This document shows positions 18,558-28,269 of a DNA stretch of 64,000 bases, piece after piece. This stretch comes from Methylomonas sp. UP202 (lineage in GTDB: Bacteria > Pseudomonadota > Gammaproteobacteria > Methylococcales > Methylomonadaceae): positions 744,001 to 808,000 of the forward strand of contig NZ_CP123897.1 of assembly GCF_029910655.1 (NCBI RefSeq), read 5' to 3'. The notes under the pieces are model-generated. The model was not told where the DNA came from, made no database searches, and saw only the letters and a list, made by a program, of their open reading frames with translations. Each line of letters begins with the position of its first letter. Within the stretch, counting starts at the first letter, position 1. The position numbers were made by a program, and so were the translations under genes.

Positions 18558-19424
18558 ATGGACCAATTACTTTTTGGCGACAATCAATTTTTTGGCGTCA
18601 ATCATATGTCGGAAGAAAAGGCGCGTGCTCAGGCCATGCGTTTTCAGGACATCGGGGCCGTGATCGAGGTATTGGACAATGCCTACGACGAAGGCATCAA
18701 AACCTTTATGTGTACCACGCACGAGCGGATAGCCTTGGTTTGCGACCACATGCGCGCCAACCCAACACGTTACGCCGATTATAAATTTTACCCTTGCATG
18801 CCTTATGCGCATAAATACGCCAATGCAATGACCGATCACGGTTTGTTGGGGGCGATCAAACACTTCTTGCCGGAAGAAGGCTTCCTGGATTCGGCTATGC
18901 GTGGCGGTATGTCATTGGCAAAAAAAGACATCGAAGGCATCACCACTTTATTGATAGACGCCGAGATGAAAATGTTCGCTGGCTTGCAAACACCGGTGAT
19001 TTTCTTGCAGAACGTGGTCGTCGACTTTTTGCTGGGCCTGGGTTTTAACGAAGCCTTCCGGATATTTGCCAACCACGTCAAGGCGAGATACGGCGCCGAG
19101 CCCGGCTTTATCACGATGAATATGCCGAGGCTGTTGGATGTGTTGGAGGAATTGGGTGTCGAGAATCCCATCGTTTGCGCGAATATCAATAAAGTAGGAT
19201 TCAGGATGTCCGGCGGATTCGAGGCCTACGAAACGGCCTTGAAAGAGAAAAAATTTCGAGCCATCGCAATGTCGGTATTCGCCTCCGGCGCCATCCCGGC
19301 CAACGAGGCTATCGAATGGGTATGTGCCCAGCCGAATATCGAATCGATTGTCTTTGGTGCGTCCAGCAAAGGCAATATTCGGTCTACCCGCGAGTTGGTC
19401 GATCGGTATTGGCCGCGCGACTGA
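18558..19424 (+). CDS. Conserved protein of unknown function, aldo/keto-reductase-like end
   Basis: 288 residues; I do not recognise a named family. The start MDQLLFGDNQFFGVNHMSEEKA and phrases such as VIEVLDNAYDEGIKTFMCTT and KFYPCMPYAHKYANAM look like a conserved TIM-barrel-type protein. The C-terminal FRAIAMSVFASGAIPANEAI and PNIESIVFGASSKGNIRST resemble the end of aldo/keto reductases, where a conserved G-A-S segment binds cofactor. No membrane segment or signal peptide. It sits alone between long intergenic stretches at the end of the glycosyltransferase run, so a role in sugar metabolism is plausible but only inferred. Confidence 0.6.
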   Translation: MDQLLFGDNQFFGVNHMSEEKARAQAMRFQDIGAVIEVLDNAYDEGIKTFMCTTHERIALVCDHMRANPTRYADYKFYPCMPYAHKYANAMTDHGLLGAIKHFLPEEGFLDSAMRGGMSLAKKDIEGITTLLIDAEMKMFAGLQTPVIFLQNVVVDFLLGLGFNEAFRIFANHVKARYGAEPGFITMNMPRLLDVLEELGVENPIVCANINKVGFRMSGGFEAYETALKEKKFRAIAMSVFASGAIPANEAIEWVCAQPNIESIVFGASSKGNIRSTRELVDRYWPRD

Positions 19425-19806
19425 CTATTTACTTTAAATCATCAATCAATCGCTTGTTCCAAATGAATGAGCGATTGAGTCGCTTCAGAGCATTCGCTCT
19501 AAGTTCTATCCTCCCAAATCTCTTTTTTCGGTTCTAATACCGTGCGCTTTTTACAGTGGCGATCGTTACTGATTGAAAGCGGCATTTTGCCACAGTCGCA
19601 ACTCTAAAAGTCAACGAAGGATCTGCGAATTTTCACAAGCCTAAACAGAGCAAACTGATTAAATTTTGATGAATTGGTTTTTTTGTTAGAAAGATTGTTG
19701 TACATTATAGTGCGGCATCGGATTGTGAGCTTTAGCGGAATTGAACTCCAGTAGTGTGCCGAGAAAACTTCGTTAGTGCAGGGAGAAATTAAAAGGAGTC
19801 AGCGGC
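19425..19806. other. Intergenic region upstream of methyltransferase
   Basis: 380 bases, AT-rich towards the right end. No gene is seen. The ribosome-binding site AAGGAG at 19793-19798 decides the start of the following gene. No promoter is assigned. Confidence 0.3.
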
Positions 19807-20625
19807 ATGAGAAAACTGAATTTTGGGTGCGGTTTGAAGGTTGCACCCGGCTGGGACAATATCGATTTTCATTCGAACCGTCCGGAGGTTAAGCGAGTTA
19901 ATCTCTTGAATGGATTTCCCTATCCGGACAATCACTTTGATGTCGTTTACAGCAGTCACGTGATAGAGCACTTTACCCGCGACGATGCGCGATTTTTATT
20001 AAAAGAAGCCTATAGAACTTTGAAACCGAATGGAATATTACGCATCGTAGTTCCCGATTTGGCGGTTACCTGTAGGGAATATATACGGATTCTGGAGCTG
20101 CCTGATGACGATATCCCTAAACTGCACCTGCATGAATGGATTTCTATCGAGCTACTCGATCAATTGGTTAGAACGCGGCATACTGGCGAAATGGGCGCGT
20201 TTTTCCAAAAAATGCGTAATGGCGATTTCCGGGATATTTCGGATTATGTGCAATCCAGGACTCAGTATGCAAGCTATAGCCCACCAATCGGGGAAAAATC
20301 ATTCATCGATAAATTGCGAGGAGTGAACTTGCAAAAGTTGTCAACTAAATTGGACTACTTCTATGTCCGGTTAGTAACAAAATTGTTACCGCGCGGATTA
20401 AGGGAGTTAGTTTTTGATGGTACGGGAATTGGCGAAAGGCATAAATGGATGTACGATTATTTTAGTCTGACTAGGTTATGCGAGTCTGCTGGGTTTGTTG
20501 ACTGCAAGTCGTTGCCATATAACGAGTCTCAAATACCGCAGTTTTCCAGGGATTGTCTTGATAGTAATAATGATGGTTCAGTGTACAAAAAAAACTCGAT
20601 TTATGTTGAAGGAATAAAGCTTTGA
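19807..20625 (+). CDS. Class I SAM-dependent methyltransferase
   Basis: 272 residues from ATG 19807, with AAGGAG 8 bases upstream. Motif I is KLNFGCGLKVAPGWDNID, motif II region DNHFDVVYSSHVIEHF, then EAYRTLKPNGILRIVVPDL, a Methyltransf_11-type layout. The C-terminal half (from about residue 110) is a family-specific extension. Such enzymes in polysaccharide loci O-methylate terminal sugars or modify lipid-linked intermediates. It converges on the acyltransferase gene with a 43-base gap. Confidence 0.85.
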   Translation: MRKLNFGCGLKVAPGWDNIDFHSNRPEVKRVNLLNGFPYPDNHFDVVYSSHVIEHFTRDDARFLLKEAYRTLKPNGILRIVVPDLAVTCREYIRILELPDDDIPKLHLHEWISIELLDQLVRTRHTGEMGAFFQKMRNGDFRDISDYVQSRTQYASYSPPIGEKSFIDKLRGVNLQKLSTKLDYFYVRLVTKLLPRGLRELVFDGTGIGERHKWMYDYFSLTRLCESAGFVDCKSLPYNESQIPQFSRDCLDSNNDGSVYKKNSIYVEGIKL

Positions 20626-20668
20626 ATGGCTATAGTGTTGGGTTATGTTTGAGTTTTGTAAGAATGGC

Positions 20669-21724
20669 TTAGTAGGCTATTGGTTGTTTGAAAAATGTAG
20701 CTAGCTTTATTAGCGATTTTTCAATTGCAACTCGAAGTTTTGTGTTGACTGTATTCTCGAAATAAATGTTTATCAGCCATGATATAAATATCATTAGTGC
20801 GATGGTTGATAGATTGATCATTAGCCCGTTATCTGTCAAAGAATTGTTTCTCATGATCACATTGCCAACTTTAAGGTGCAGAAGATAAAATGGATAGGTT
20901 ATTGCGCCTAGGGTTGGAAGTATTTTCCAGGTAATGTTGTCAAATTGTCTGGTTGAAATGAGTGCTACAAGGGTGTAAATGGTTAAAGTTATTGCTATGA
21001 TTGTTTCCGGTGTTAATTCGGAGTGTCTTTGTAGTGAGAAATATATTGCTGTTATGAAAGAAAGAGTTAGTGTGATTAATGCTAATATTGTATGTTTTTG
21101 TCGGTACAAATGGTATAGAGCGCCTCCGCCGGCAAAATAATAGCCGTAGGACGTGATGAATATTTGTTTGCAATAGCCGAGGTTAACTCCAAATGCGTCA
21201 GAAAGGCATAAGGCAGACCACATCAATAATATCCAATGGTAGTGTTTGTATATATTGAATATGATTAATATGGCGACCAGCAAATAAAATCTAAACTCTA
21301 TTACGATGCTCCAGTAAACTCCATCGATAAAGTTTTCCTGCATTGGTTTCTGCAAAAAAATGACATTGGCGATAATTTGCCGAATGGATATGCTCTCGTA
21401 GCTTGAAGCGACTACTATAAGGCTAGTAATCACAATGGCGAGCCAGTACGTCGGTACGATTCTAGCGACTCTAGAAGCAAAAAACTTCGAAAATGACCGG
21501 CCTTCCGCGCTAAGGGCAATAACAAAGCCACTGATAAGGAAGAATAGATCTACGCCAAAGCGGCCATAACTAAAAAATTCAAGGGAAGGGAATTCGAAAA
21601 TCTTACCATACTTAATATTATATCGAGTATGCCAGCTATGAGCATCTCCAAAGTAGTGAAAACAGGCTACTGATAGAGCGGCCAGGAAACGATATGCATC
21701 AAGAAGCGGGATGTGGTTATTCAT
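20669..21724 (-). CDS. Acyltransferase 3 family membrane protein (OafA/YrhL type)
   Basis: 351 residues with about ten membrane helices. The N-terminal block reads PLLDAYRFLAALSVACFHYF, with the conserved R and catalytic-type H. GRFGVDLFFLISGFVIAL and FFASRVARIVPTYWLAI follow, all hallmarks of acyltransferase 3 proteins that O-acetylate surface glycans from the membrane. It is very AT-rich. The upstream minus-strand beta-helix gene ends 31 bases before its start, so the two may be co-transcribed. Confidence 0.88.
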   Translation of the reverse strand: MNNHIPLLDAYRFLAALSVACFHYFGDAHSWHTRYNIKYGKIFEFPSLEFFSYGRFGVDLFFLISGFVIALSAEGRSFSKFFASRVARIVPTYWLAIVITSLIVVASSYESISIRQIIANVIFLQKPMQENFIDGVYWSIVIEFRFYLLVAILIIFNIYKHYHWILLMWSALCLSDAFGVNLGYCKQIFITSYGYYFAGGGALYHLYRQKHTILALITLTLSFITAIYFSLQRHSELTPETIIAITLTIYTLVALISTRQFDNITWKILPTLGAITYPFYLLHLKVGNVIMRNNSLTDNGLMINLSTIALMIFISWLINIYFENTVNTKLRVAIEKSLIKLATFFKQPIAY

Positions 21725-21755
21725 ATTTAAAATAGAACTATGTGGACAGTCATCG

Positions 21756-23837
21756 CTATCGATTGAGACCTATGTCGCTTTGCGGGAGCGGGATGTGTTT
21801 ATCAAAAATCGGTGAGTCCTTGCACGCTATAAGGCTTTTACCTATTAAGTCGATGCAAGGGTTGATGAATAAGCTATTTTTCTCAACTCCTTCAGCGATC
21901 CATTGTTGCCATGATGCGGTTTGATGTCTTACATTCTGCTCGGTAATGTTGTAGTCAAGGATTATCTGGTTAGACGTAGACCAGACAAGATTGTTTCGTA
22001 TTGTAGTGCTGCTTCCCGGTATCCAGTATATTAATGATGGGGTGTCAATACTATTGCTGATAATAACATTACCTTCTACCGTATTGCCTTCAGGCCAAAA
22101 CATATTTATGCCAGGCTTGGTCAGTTCCGGGTATTTTTTACGCCATATTTCGGACTGGTAAGGTACTTTGTTCAACCTGTCCTGATTTTTGTTCCAATCA
22201 TAATTGGGGGTCAGTATTTTTGATATTTTGATTGCGGAGTGGTCGGTGATAATATAATTATTGTAAAAGTTATTGTCTCTGCCGCCATGAATATAAAAAG
22301 ACACTCCCCCGATATTCTTAAGAATATTTCCGTTAACATGGAATCCACTGGCACCATCGTCTAAATAAATACCCATGGCGTAATCGGGGGATTGATAAAT
22401 TACTTGGTTGGTACTCACATCAGTGCCTTTTAAGCCATAGCCTGGGATTTCATGAATATAGTTGTTACGGATGGTGTTACCTCTTCCCGCCCAGTCGCGC
22501 CCGGTGTAAATCGCGCCACAATCGGAGGATAGTAGACAGAACTGACGGACTTCGTTTTTTTCGATTAAATGTTCGTTACCGGCAACCAGAATAGCGCTCC
22601 CGTTTCCAAATTCCACTAAGTTATGCGTTACAACGCTTCCAACGCCATCGACATAGATGGCACCCGAATACGTTAGAATACTGACGCCAACGTGATGAAT
22701 ATGATTGTTGTGTAGAATATGTCCTGAAGGTTGTAACGTATTTCGGTTGCCACCGGTCATGATGGCGCCGTGTTTGCCTGTGTCGTATACCGAGCTATTG
22801 CTCAACGTGACGTTATTGCCGCCACGCACTTCCAAGCCGTTCCCGCCAGTCCCTGCAATTTCCAAACTGTCCAGTTGAATTTTTGTGCTGCTTCTGAATA
22901 TTAAACCGCTGCCAGCGCTATGTTTAAATTTAAGGCGGCTAAAATTAACGTAGCTAAGTCCGTCAGCAATAACCACGTTTGGTAGCGAAGAGACCGTTAT
23001 TGTTTGAATGGGCTCTAGATTAGTAGGTATGAAACTGATTTCACGGGTTTGTTTGTCATAAAGCCACTCGCTAGCCGCATCCAGAAAAGATCGTTGGTTA
23101 AGAAGATAAAATCGTCTGCCGGGTTGTAGATCGTATTGTGCGGGACCTGAGGTTTGAATAGTATTCGATGCCTGATTGATAAGGGCAACCCCCAGATATT
23201 GGTCAAACCAATCGTTGCCGGGAAAGATGTGGATTTGGGCGTCCGCTATGTTTTCGTTCATAGCCGGAAGAGTTTCCATCGTCGTGAAGCTGGTTTTCTG
23301 GACTAATGGATTTTTAATGTGCGCCCATTCTTGGTTGGGCCACCGAGCCAGTGTCATGCGTTTTTCATTTACGTACAGGTCAAATAAGGGGGAGGTGCCT
23401 TTTGCTCTGTTCGTGTCTATTGGTTCGCTATTAATTGGTTTTTTTTGCAGAGTGCAAGTCCATATTCCGTTTTCGCCTGGATGGCATTCGATAGGTATCC
23501 CTCCGCTCAGCGTGACTTCGGCACCCAGCTCCGCTTGCCAAGTAATGGTTTGGGTTGGCGAACCCGAATCTGCTGAGTCAAATCGAAGCGGATGATCCAA
23601 ATAATAAATGCCGTGTGCAATGTTGACATAAATCGGCTCTTTGATTTTTTGGCTTTTTTTCAAAGAACGTATAATTTCTTTCGCTTTTTCGGGGGTTTTG
23701 ATCGGACCATCATTGCCTGCGGAATTTTGCTCTCTAAGTGTGCCGGACCAAGAGTCGTTGCCGAGCTGGTTAATATAAAGTTCAAAGGCGCTGGCTGGTA
23801 ACGCGATGAATACTAAACTCAGAATTAACGCTCTCAT
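21756..23837 (-). CDS. Secreted right-handed beta-helix protein, paralogue 1
   Basis: 693 residues from ATG 23837, preferred over an upstream start because it exposes a signal peptide MRALILSLVFIALPASA. A domain with ELYINQLGNDSWSG is followed by long runs of beta-helix coils: NGLEVRGGNNVTLSNSSVYD, NNHIHHVGVSILTYSG, CGAIYTGRDWAGRGNTIRNN, GIYLDDGASGFHVNGNIL. The last two resemble catalytic regions of polysaccharide lyases and beta-helix glycosidases (GH110/GH120-like), but no family can be fixed by eye. Paralogous to the product of 29112-31214. Likely periplasmic or secreted and acting on the local exopolysaccharide. Confidence 0.8.
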   Translation of the reverse strand: MRALILSLVFIALPASAFELYINQLGNDSWSGTLREQNSAGNDGPIKTPEKAKEIIRSLKKSQKIKEPIYVNIAHGIYYLDHPLRFDSADSGSPTQTITWQAELGAEVTLSGGIPIECHPGENGIWTCTLQKKPINSEPIDTNRAKGTSPLFDLYVNEKRMTLARWPNQEWAHIKNPLVQKTSFTTMETLPAMNENIADAQIHIFPGNDWFDQYLGVALINQASNTIQTSGPAQYDLQPGRRFYLLNQRSFLDAASEWLYDKQTREISFIPTNLEPIQTITVSSLPNVVIADGLSYVNFSRLKFKHSAGSGLIFRSSTKIQLDSLEIAGTGGNGLEVRGGNNVTLSNSSVYDTGKHGAIMTGGNRNTLQPSGHILHNNHIHHVGVSILTYSGAIYVDGVGSVVTHNLVEFGNGSAILVAGNEHLIEKNEVRQFCLLSSDCGAIYTGRDWAGRGNTIRNNYIHEIPGYGLKGTDVSTNQVIYQSPDYAMGIYLDDGASGFHVNGNILKNIGGVSFYIHGGRDNNFYNNYIITDHSAIKISKILTPNYDWNKNQDRLNKVPYQSEIWRKKYPELTKPGINMFWPEGNTVEGNVIISNSIDTPSLIYWIPGSSTTIRNNLVWSTSNQIILDYNITEQNVRHQTASWQQWIAEGVEKNSLFINPCIDLIGKSLIACKDSPIFDKHIPLPQSDIGLNR

Positions 23838-24215
23838 AATATGTGGTACCTCATTGATTGATTGCGGTGACACTTTTGACAAATACTTGTTTGTCCCAAT
23901 ACGCCACTTTTGGCATTGCTGTCTGAAAATCGCTTGCCGCTTAAATGTCGTTCTTCACGTTGGGGTGGTCCAGGGTGTGCTTTAGTGGAGTTGGATGAGC
24001 TCTGCCCTGAGTCTGTGTTTCCGCTAACGTAAACGTCCCGATTATGCATGAGCGCATTTTTTTCCTCGCCGCACCCTCGGCACGTTGTTTTTTAGCGTCC
24101 AGTGGGCATTTTTCTCCCAAAAGCCGTCCACCACCCAGGCCGTTTGATCGGGTCGCGCACAAGAGGGCGTTCGCACGGCGGTGAGCAAGCGGGAGAGCTG
24201 CTTTTCTGTCGGCGT
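23838..24215. other. Non-coding stretch beside IS1380 remnant
   Basis: 378 bases between the beta-helix gene start and the decayed transposase. Short open frames exist but none resembles a known protein. Part of it is probably degenerate insertion-sequence material; I could not find terminal repeats. Confidence 0.3.
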
Positions 24216-25495
24216 TTATTCCGGTGCGGCGACGTGAACAATCAGGCGCGCTCCCAAAGCCAGCCACCATTGCCGGTGTTTACGCGGATCACCTGGTGGC
24301 TCTGTATGTGATTTCCGGCAGCATCGTTCGGATTCGTCGCCGCTAGGCTGGATGTCTGGTCCGGCGCTCGGTCGCCCAGCAAGCCGAGTTGTCCGAGCAA
24401 TCGTAGGCCATTGTAGGTCAGACTCCCTAAGCGCAGGATGGCGCGAATACACCTACTTCGCTTAGTACAGGCTTTGCCGGGCAGCAGGCGCTCTAGGTCG
24501 AGGTCGGTCTTAATTTCGGAGTGAAATTGCCCATGGGTGCCGTGGTCGCGTAACGTTCTGCCGCCTTGGCTTCCTCGTCGTCCAGACGGGTCCAACAGCC
24601 TTCCAGTTTGATGTCCGTCAACAGTGGGTGCTGTCAGTGCTGGGCGATAATACGCTCGACTAGGCAAATTGCCCGCCAAAGAAGGCGGGTTCGTTTGCCG
24701 AAAGCATGTTCGAAATCCATCGAAAATAGCGCTTCGCACATGTCCGAACGTTTTGCGACGAAGGCCGCTGGCCGCTTCTGCTACCCAATGGTATTTATTC
24801 TGCCGACGGGGATACCGTTTCACAAGATATTCGAAGCCAGAGTCCTTGCGCAACAATATCCTTTGTTCCTTTGGCGACAAAAGATTGACGCGCGGAAAAA
24901 GGCATTTTAGAAAATACTCGAACTCCAAGTACGAGTGCCAGCGGCCGGGCCGCAGCTCCAGGCCCAACGCGCATCCGACTTCGTTCCCAAGATAGGCTCC
25001 TACCGGCGTCGTAGGGCGTAAATAGCCACCCATGCCCTGATAGGTGCGGCTGATCTCTTTCTTCTTGTTGCCGCTTTGGTCAATCATAAAGATATCCATG
25101 TCCAAGCAGACGTAGCCGTTGTGCGAACTGGTCGGCGCGGCGGTAGATCGATCAGGTGAACCTGCATTTCATCCAACGGTTCTCGCAACGCCCCGCTGAC
25201 ACGATCCTGTCGTTGTCCCAGCCAAAACGCAGCTCAGCACTTTGCGTAGACTGGGTGTCTGCTCGAAAAAGCAATTGTCCTGAAATGGCTCGATCGCTTC
25301 GAAAGCGCTTTTGCCGATACTGAGCAAGCTGGTCGTCGATTTCACTGTGTAGGAAGTTTTGGTGTCTTGTAAGATCGGTATCCGTCCATCGACCACCGTT
25401 TCAATATTTTTAATACCCGGGCATGGACCCAACAAGGCCAGTCCGGTGTAGGCGGTAAATTCCATTTTTGAAGCTTTCAGCTTGACGCGACTCAT
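24216..25495 (-). pseudogene. Decayed IS1380-family transposase
   Basis: Three minus-strand frames together cover a transposase. The N-terminal part (25495-25169) begins MSRVKLKASKMEFTAYTGLA. The core has DMDIFMIDQSGNKKK, TYQGMGGYLRPTTPVGAYLG, LGLELRPGRWHSYLEFEYFL and RILLRKDSGFEYLVKRY, matching IS1380-type DDE transposases, with D-x-D and R-x-D-S-G-F blocks. The tail is LGSLTYNGLRLLGQ then RQWWLALGARLIV. Frame changes occur around 25.1 kb and again in the last 600 bases, so no functional protein can be made. Terminal repeats were not found. Confidence 0.7.
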
Positions 25496-25902
25496 AGATA
25501 TTTCGGGCGCGCAGATAAAATACCGGCTATCCGATTTTTATCATACAGTCGCTTCCCGGCGGATATCCCTGAGCGCGCCGCCGTCGATTCAATTCCGTAC
25601 TGCGCGTCTTCCATGTCTTGATCGAGGCAATCTGCTCCATGAGAGCATATGGCATAGAGTTCAAAGAAAAGGACTCGCGACCATGCTCCTTTGCTGAGCG
25701 CGGGATGGCGTAATCACCGTCAAAAAAATTGCCCAATGCAATAAGGCAATGATAGTGAAAACTCCGGCGCGCTTGGCTGGAGTCAGTCTTCGGCAAAGCA
25801 GAGCTGTGTTGGTATGTTCCATTGGTGTCGTCATGAAACTGAGTCGGTGCTAACTACATTGCGGACAGGGAGGTACAAGGGCTTCCTTTGGAATTAAAAT
25901 CC
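25496..25902. other. Intergenic remnant between IS1380 relic and FkbM gene
   Basis: About 400 bases. A short minus-strand open frame (25527-25796) has no recognisable family and no good ribosome-binding site. The stretch is probably insertion-sequence debris plus the 3' flank of the FkbM-type methyltransferase gene. Confidence 0.3.
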
Positions 25903-26772
25903 TTAGCCATATTGAGTCTCCCGTAAGAAGTCGATATTGAGGTTGTTTTCTACAAATAAGAAATTGTGCGTTTTTAGGGTGTCAACCCCACTGTCGACAA
26001 TCTCCTCAATTTGGCTTAGGTTTACGGGTTCTGGTTTACTTGAAGCTGTATATGCATCATATCCGTTGTTTAAAAATAACTTGAAAGTTGATAGTAAATT
26101 CGGGTTGACTGCCACTTCATCCGGAAAGTGTTCGCAAATGTTTATCTCTAACATCCAAATCGGTTTAGGATCGCGATTTATAACTGATAAAGCACCTTGA
26201 AGAAAGTAATATTCAGCCCCCTCAACGTCTACCAGTATGAGTAACCTTTTGTCTAGAAATCTGGATTGTAGGATAGTATCGAATGTCGAGCAAGGAGCCA
26301 AAGTTACATACTGTGGTGGGGTATGGCTCCATCCCGGTAAGAGTGAAGCCATTGTACCGCCGCCATAGATTTCGATTATTCCATTTTTATTGCTAAGGGC
26401 TAGAGGATAAACTTCCGCGTTGTCTTGGCAATGATTTGCCTTTAAGTTTTTCAAAAGGTAAATTAGATTTGTGTTGATAGGTTCAAATGCAATAATATTC
26501 TTATTATAAGTAAGCGCAAGGCAACAGTAATATCCTATATTCGCGCCAACATTAATAAACATGTCGCACTTGGTTAGTAATTTTTTTACTAATTTTGTTT
26601 CTTCTATTTCAAATTGGCCAGACTGCATGGCTTTGTTGCCTATCAGCTTAAATCCATGCGGTGTTTCTACGGGTTCGTTATATAGTTGCCAGCTATCTCG
26701 AAGGTATCGATAACTCATCGAAAGTTTTGGATAGCGGTCAATTAGCGTTCTTACAGCGCGTAGGAAGGGCAT
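25903..26772 (-). CDS. FkbM family methyltransferase
   Basis: 289 residues from ATG 26772, which has GGAGAG directly upstream; a longer in-frame extension lacks such a site. The SAM-binding motif is MFINVGANIGYYCCLAL, followed by IIAFEPINTNLIYLLKNLKA, the family's acidic strand LLILVDVEGAEYYFLQGA and MLEINICEH. This is the usual order for FkbM O-methyltransferases, which methylate sugars of glycans and glycolipids. It is AT-rich and stranded between two decayed insertion sequences, consistent with acquisition or rearrangement of this end of the polysaccharide region. Confidence 0.88.
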   Translation of the reverse strand: MPFLRAVRTLIDRYPKLSMSYRYLRDSWQLYNEPVETPHGFKLIGNKAMQSGQFEIEETKLVKKLLTKCDMFINVGANIGYYCCLALTYNKNIIAFEPINTNLIYLLKNLKANHCQDNAEVYPLALSNKNGIIEIYGGGTMASLLPGWSHTPPQYVTLAPCSTFDTILQSRFLDKRLLILVDVEGAEYYFLQGALSVINRDPKPIWMLEINICEHFPDEVAVNPNLLSTFKLFLNNGYDAYTASSKPEPVNLSQIEEIVDSGVDTLKTHNFLFVENNLNIDFLRETQYG

Positions 26773-27101
26773 TGCTCTCTCCGTGTGAAATTTTTTAAAT
26801 TGACTAGAGGAAATATTTAACAGGTTGTTGAAAGATACAAAGCACGGGAAAAATATCCCACAATACAGGTGTTTTCCCATGAAAAGCGCTTAGCGACAGC
26901 GAACAATTAATCGATGACTTACGCATAGGTTTTTTGTAGGAGCTGTGCTTTTACTATCCAAGTGGAAAACAATTTCAAGTTTCAAAAGTCAGTTAAACAC
27001 GCTAGCATCTGTTTCGTTTCAAATTAAGCGTAGACCTGGAGCTCGATTATATACAACTCCGCCATGAATCGGTGACTATATTTCTTTTTATTTGCAAAAA
27101 A

Positions 27102-28151
27102 TACTTTTACCTGATTACCCATAACCCTCAGCCAATTTGAGCAAGCGGCCCGGCATGGGCGGCGTATTTGCTGCAGCGATGAGAAACCGGGGCATGATGG
27201 TTTGGAGATCGAATCTGCGGTTAAAGCGATAACAAAACTCGGCCAAATAACGAGGTAAATGGTTGGGGTTGATGGCATGGTAAGTGCTATTGATTGAGCG
27301 TTTCACGTTGCCGATCATGGTGTTAACCCAGGCGAATTCTTCTTTAGTCACGCTGTCCGGGCCGCCGCCGGTAACGATGCTGTAGTTTGTAACAGCCGTG
27401 ATCGAGCAAGGCGGAAAAGCAGGCTCGACCGTCGGAATACACCAGGCTACCCGGTTCAAGATGTTTGCCGGCCCAGCGCTTAATTTCGCTGTTGCGGAAA
27501 CCTTTGACGACATTCAAGTTCATCGCGATGGGATGGTGTTCCTTGTTCAGCGCCACCGCCGCGACAAACGGCGTCTTGTTTTCCGAGCCTCGCCCGCGTT
27601 TTCCTCCCCCGATGCTCACCCCCCAATAGACGTCATCCAGTTGGATGATGCCGGTCAGCGGTGTACGGTCATCCCGCTCTTTCATGGCCTGCATGATCTC
27701 GTGCTTGAGACTCCCGGCAGTGTTGTAGGACACACCAATTTGCCGCTTCAAGGCCAAGGCGGACAAACAGGTTTAGGCTTGCGTCAGCAAATGGATGGCC
27801 AGAAACCACACCGTAAGCGGTAGCTTTGTCTGTTCGAACAACGTCCCGCTGATCAACGAGGTTTGGTGGTGGCACCTCGTGCATTGATACAAGTGGCGGG
27901 TCTTGATTACGCTATAGCCGCGACCACCGCAGCCAGGGCATTGAAAGCCGGACGGCCAGCGTGCCTGAAACAGCGCTTCGGCGCACTGAAGTTCGGTACT
28001 GTATCGTTTCATGAAATCCGTCAGACTGAAGCCTTTTTGAAATTGGATCGGATTCTTTTTCGTGGCACGATCTCCTGTCAGTTCATGGCTTTCATTGGAC
28101 TATCAGGATGCTTGGAAGTTGCTGAGAGTAGCGGGGAATCAGGTACTTTTA
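27102..28151 (-). mobile_element. IS1595-family insertion sequence with intact ends and 8-bp target duplication
   Basis: The element spans 27110-28143 (1,034 bp). Its ends are CCTGATTACCC (27110-27120) and the inverted partner GGGAATCAGG (28134-28143), one mismatch. Both sides are flanked by the same octamer TACTTTTA (27102-27109 and 28144-28151), the 8-bp duplication expected for IS1595 elements. The preserved duplication shows a simple insertion without later rearrangement, even though the transposase inside is broken. Confidence 0.85.
27115..28072 (-). pseudogene. IS1595-family transposase, inactivated
   Basis: Minus strand. The N-terminus reads NPIQFQKGFSLTDFMKRYS, then a zinc ribbon with FQCPGCGGRG and LYQCTRCHHQTSLISGT. 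The DDE domain includes LALKRQIGVSYNTA, GIIQLDDVYWG, RGRGSENKTPFVAAVAL and LVYSDGRACF. A TAA interrupts the frame at about 27770 (after HLLTQA), and a frameshift near 27.4 kb moves the C-terminal part (KEEFAWVNTMIGNVKRSI, HLPRYLAEFCYRFNRRFDL) to another frame. The start codon also seems lost. It could move only if supplied with transposase in trans. Confidence 0.85.
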
Positions 28152-28269
28152 AGATTATCCTGAATCCGTGTTGCCGCTTATTTGACGCTTCCGATTGAGT
28201 ATAAGCGCATTTTTTCTGCCACAAATTTCAAATAGCTATAGTCGAGATATTTGTAGTTTGCCCAGTAAA

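Noticed and set aside
24242-25105. Intact transposase gene
   Set aside because: The frame covers only the core of an IS1380-type transposase and drifts out of register towards its end; the N-terminus lies in another frame, so it is listed as a pseudogene.
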